From assembly GCA_003661265.1 (NCBI GenBank), contig QMVU01000063.1, forward strand, positions 1 through 6,768: a stretch of DNA of 6,768 nucleotides. Reading direction: 5' to 3'. The position numbers were made by a program, and so were the translations under genes. The stretch comes from Thermoproteota archaeon (lineage in GTDB: Archaea > Korarchaeota > Korarchaeia > Korarchaeales > Korarchaeaceae). The notes beneath the pieces were generated by a model. The model saw only the letters and a program-made list of their open reading frames with translations. It was not told the DNA's origin and did no database searches. Shown piece by piece: positions 6,721 to 6,768 of this stretch (position 1 is the stretch's first letter; each line of letters opens with the position of its first letter).

Positions 6721-6768
6721 CATGAAAGTAACATTCTGGGGTAGCACCTTATGAATTGAAATGAAGAG

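Larger units (their letters stand above)
6347..6768. other. Gene-free 422-base tail region
   Basis: No convincing coding region lies here on either strand. Plus-strand frames are broken every 10-20 codons. The only longer open frame is an 80-codon minus-strand one (6747-6505) with a GTG start, no ribosome site and no recognisable motif. The region instead holds a foldable segment right after hflX, T-runs at 6436-6440 and 6461-6465, a TATA-like box at 6436-6445, an AT-rich stretch at 6658-6681 and an inverted repeat at 6681-6720. No tRNA, rRNA, SRP RNA or RNase P signature was recognised. It probably contains the hflX 3' end and the upstream region of a gene beyond the window. Confidence 0.6.

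Noticed and set aside
6505..6747. 80-codon minus-strand open frame filling most of the right-hand gap
   Set aside because: It has a GTG start with no ribosome site, no recognisable motif and composition unlike the other proteins here. It also covers the AT-rich promoter-like stretch and the inverted repeat. Probably chance, though not excluded.

Overview
The window looks like ordinary chromosomal DNA from a thermophilic archaeon. The evidence is an archaeal multi-OB-fold RPA with a zinc finger, an archaeal-type asparaginyl-tRNA synthetase, an RNA 3'-phosphate cyclase, and a UbiD-family decarboxylase of the archaeal kind. The proteins are rich in Glu, Lys, Arg and Ile, and arginine is mostly coded by AGA/AGG. 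Shine-Dalgarno sites are purine-rich, start codons include TTG and GTG, and the few intergenic gaps hold AT-rich TATA-like elements. A long single-chain RPA argues against Sulfolobales-type Crenarchaeota, which use a short one-OB SSB. A euryarchaeon or a deep TACK lineage (for example korarchaeal) fits, but I cannot fix the taxon by reading alone.

Layout. Bases 1-747 hold the last 248 codons of rtcA, cut by the left edge. The RPA gene follows on the same strand to 2476, with a debatable start: TTG at 758, or ATG at 686 overlapping rtcA. asnS lies on the minus strand (3765 to 2473) and converges on the RPA gene so tightly that both stop codons share one TTAA. A 102-base divergent gap (3766-3867) separates asnS from a plus-strand pair, a UbiD-family decarboxylase (3868-5274) and an HflX-family GTPase (start near 5228, end 6346). 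Their reading frames overlap by about 50 bases. The last 422 bases (6347-6768) show no convincing gene. They do hold a foldable RNA segment, a strong TATA-like box, an AT-rich promoter-like stretch and an inverted repeat.

How the genes fit together. The window is mostly information processing: RNA end modification (RtcA), single-stranded DNA protection (RPA), tRNA-Asn charging (AsnRS) and ribosome-associated GTPase activity (HflX), plus one metabolic enzyme. The UbiD protein could be the decarboxylase of the archaeal modified mevalonate pathway, but no other pathway gene is present to confirm it.

No mobile element, CRISPR array, rRNA or tRNA is visible, and nothing here amounts to a clearly new multi-gene system. 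The points most worth checking are the apparent loss of all three metal-ligand positions in the UbiD protein, with two replaced by lysine, and the structured, promoter-bearing but gene-free region after hflX.
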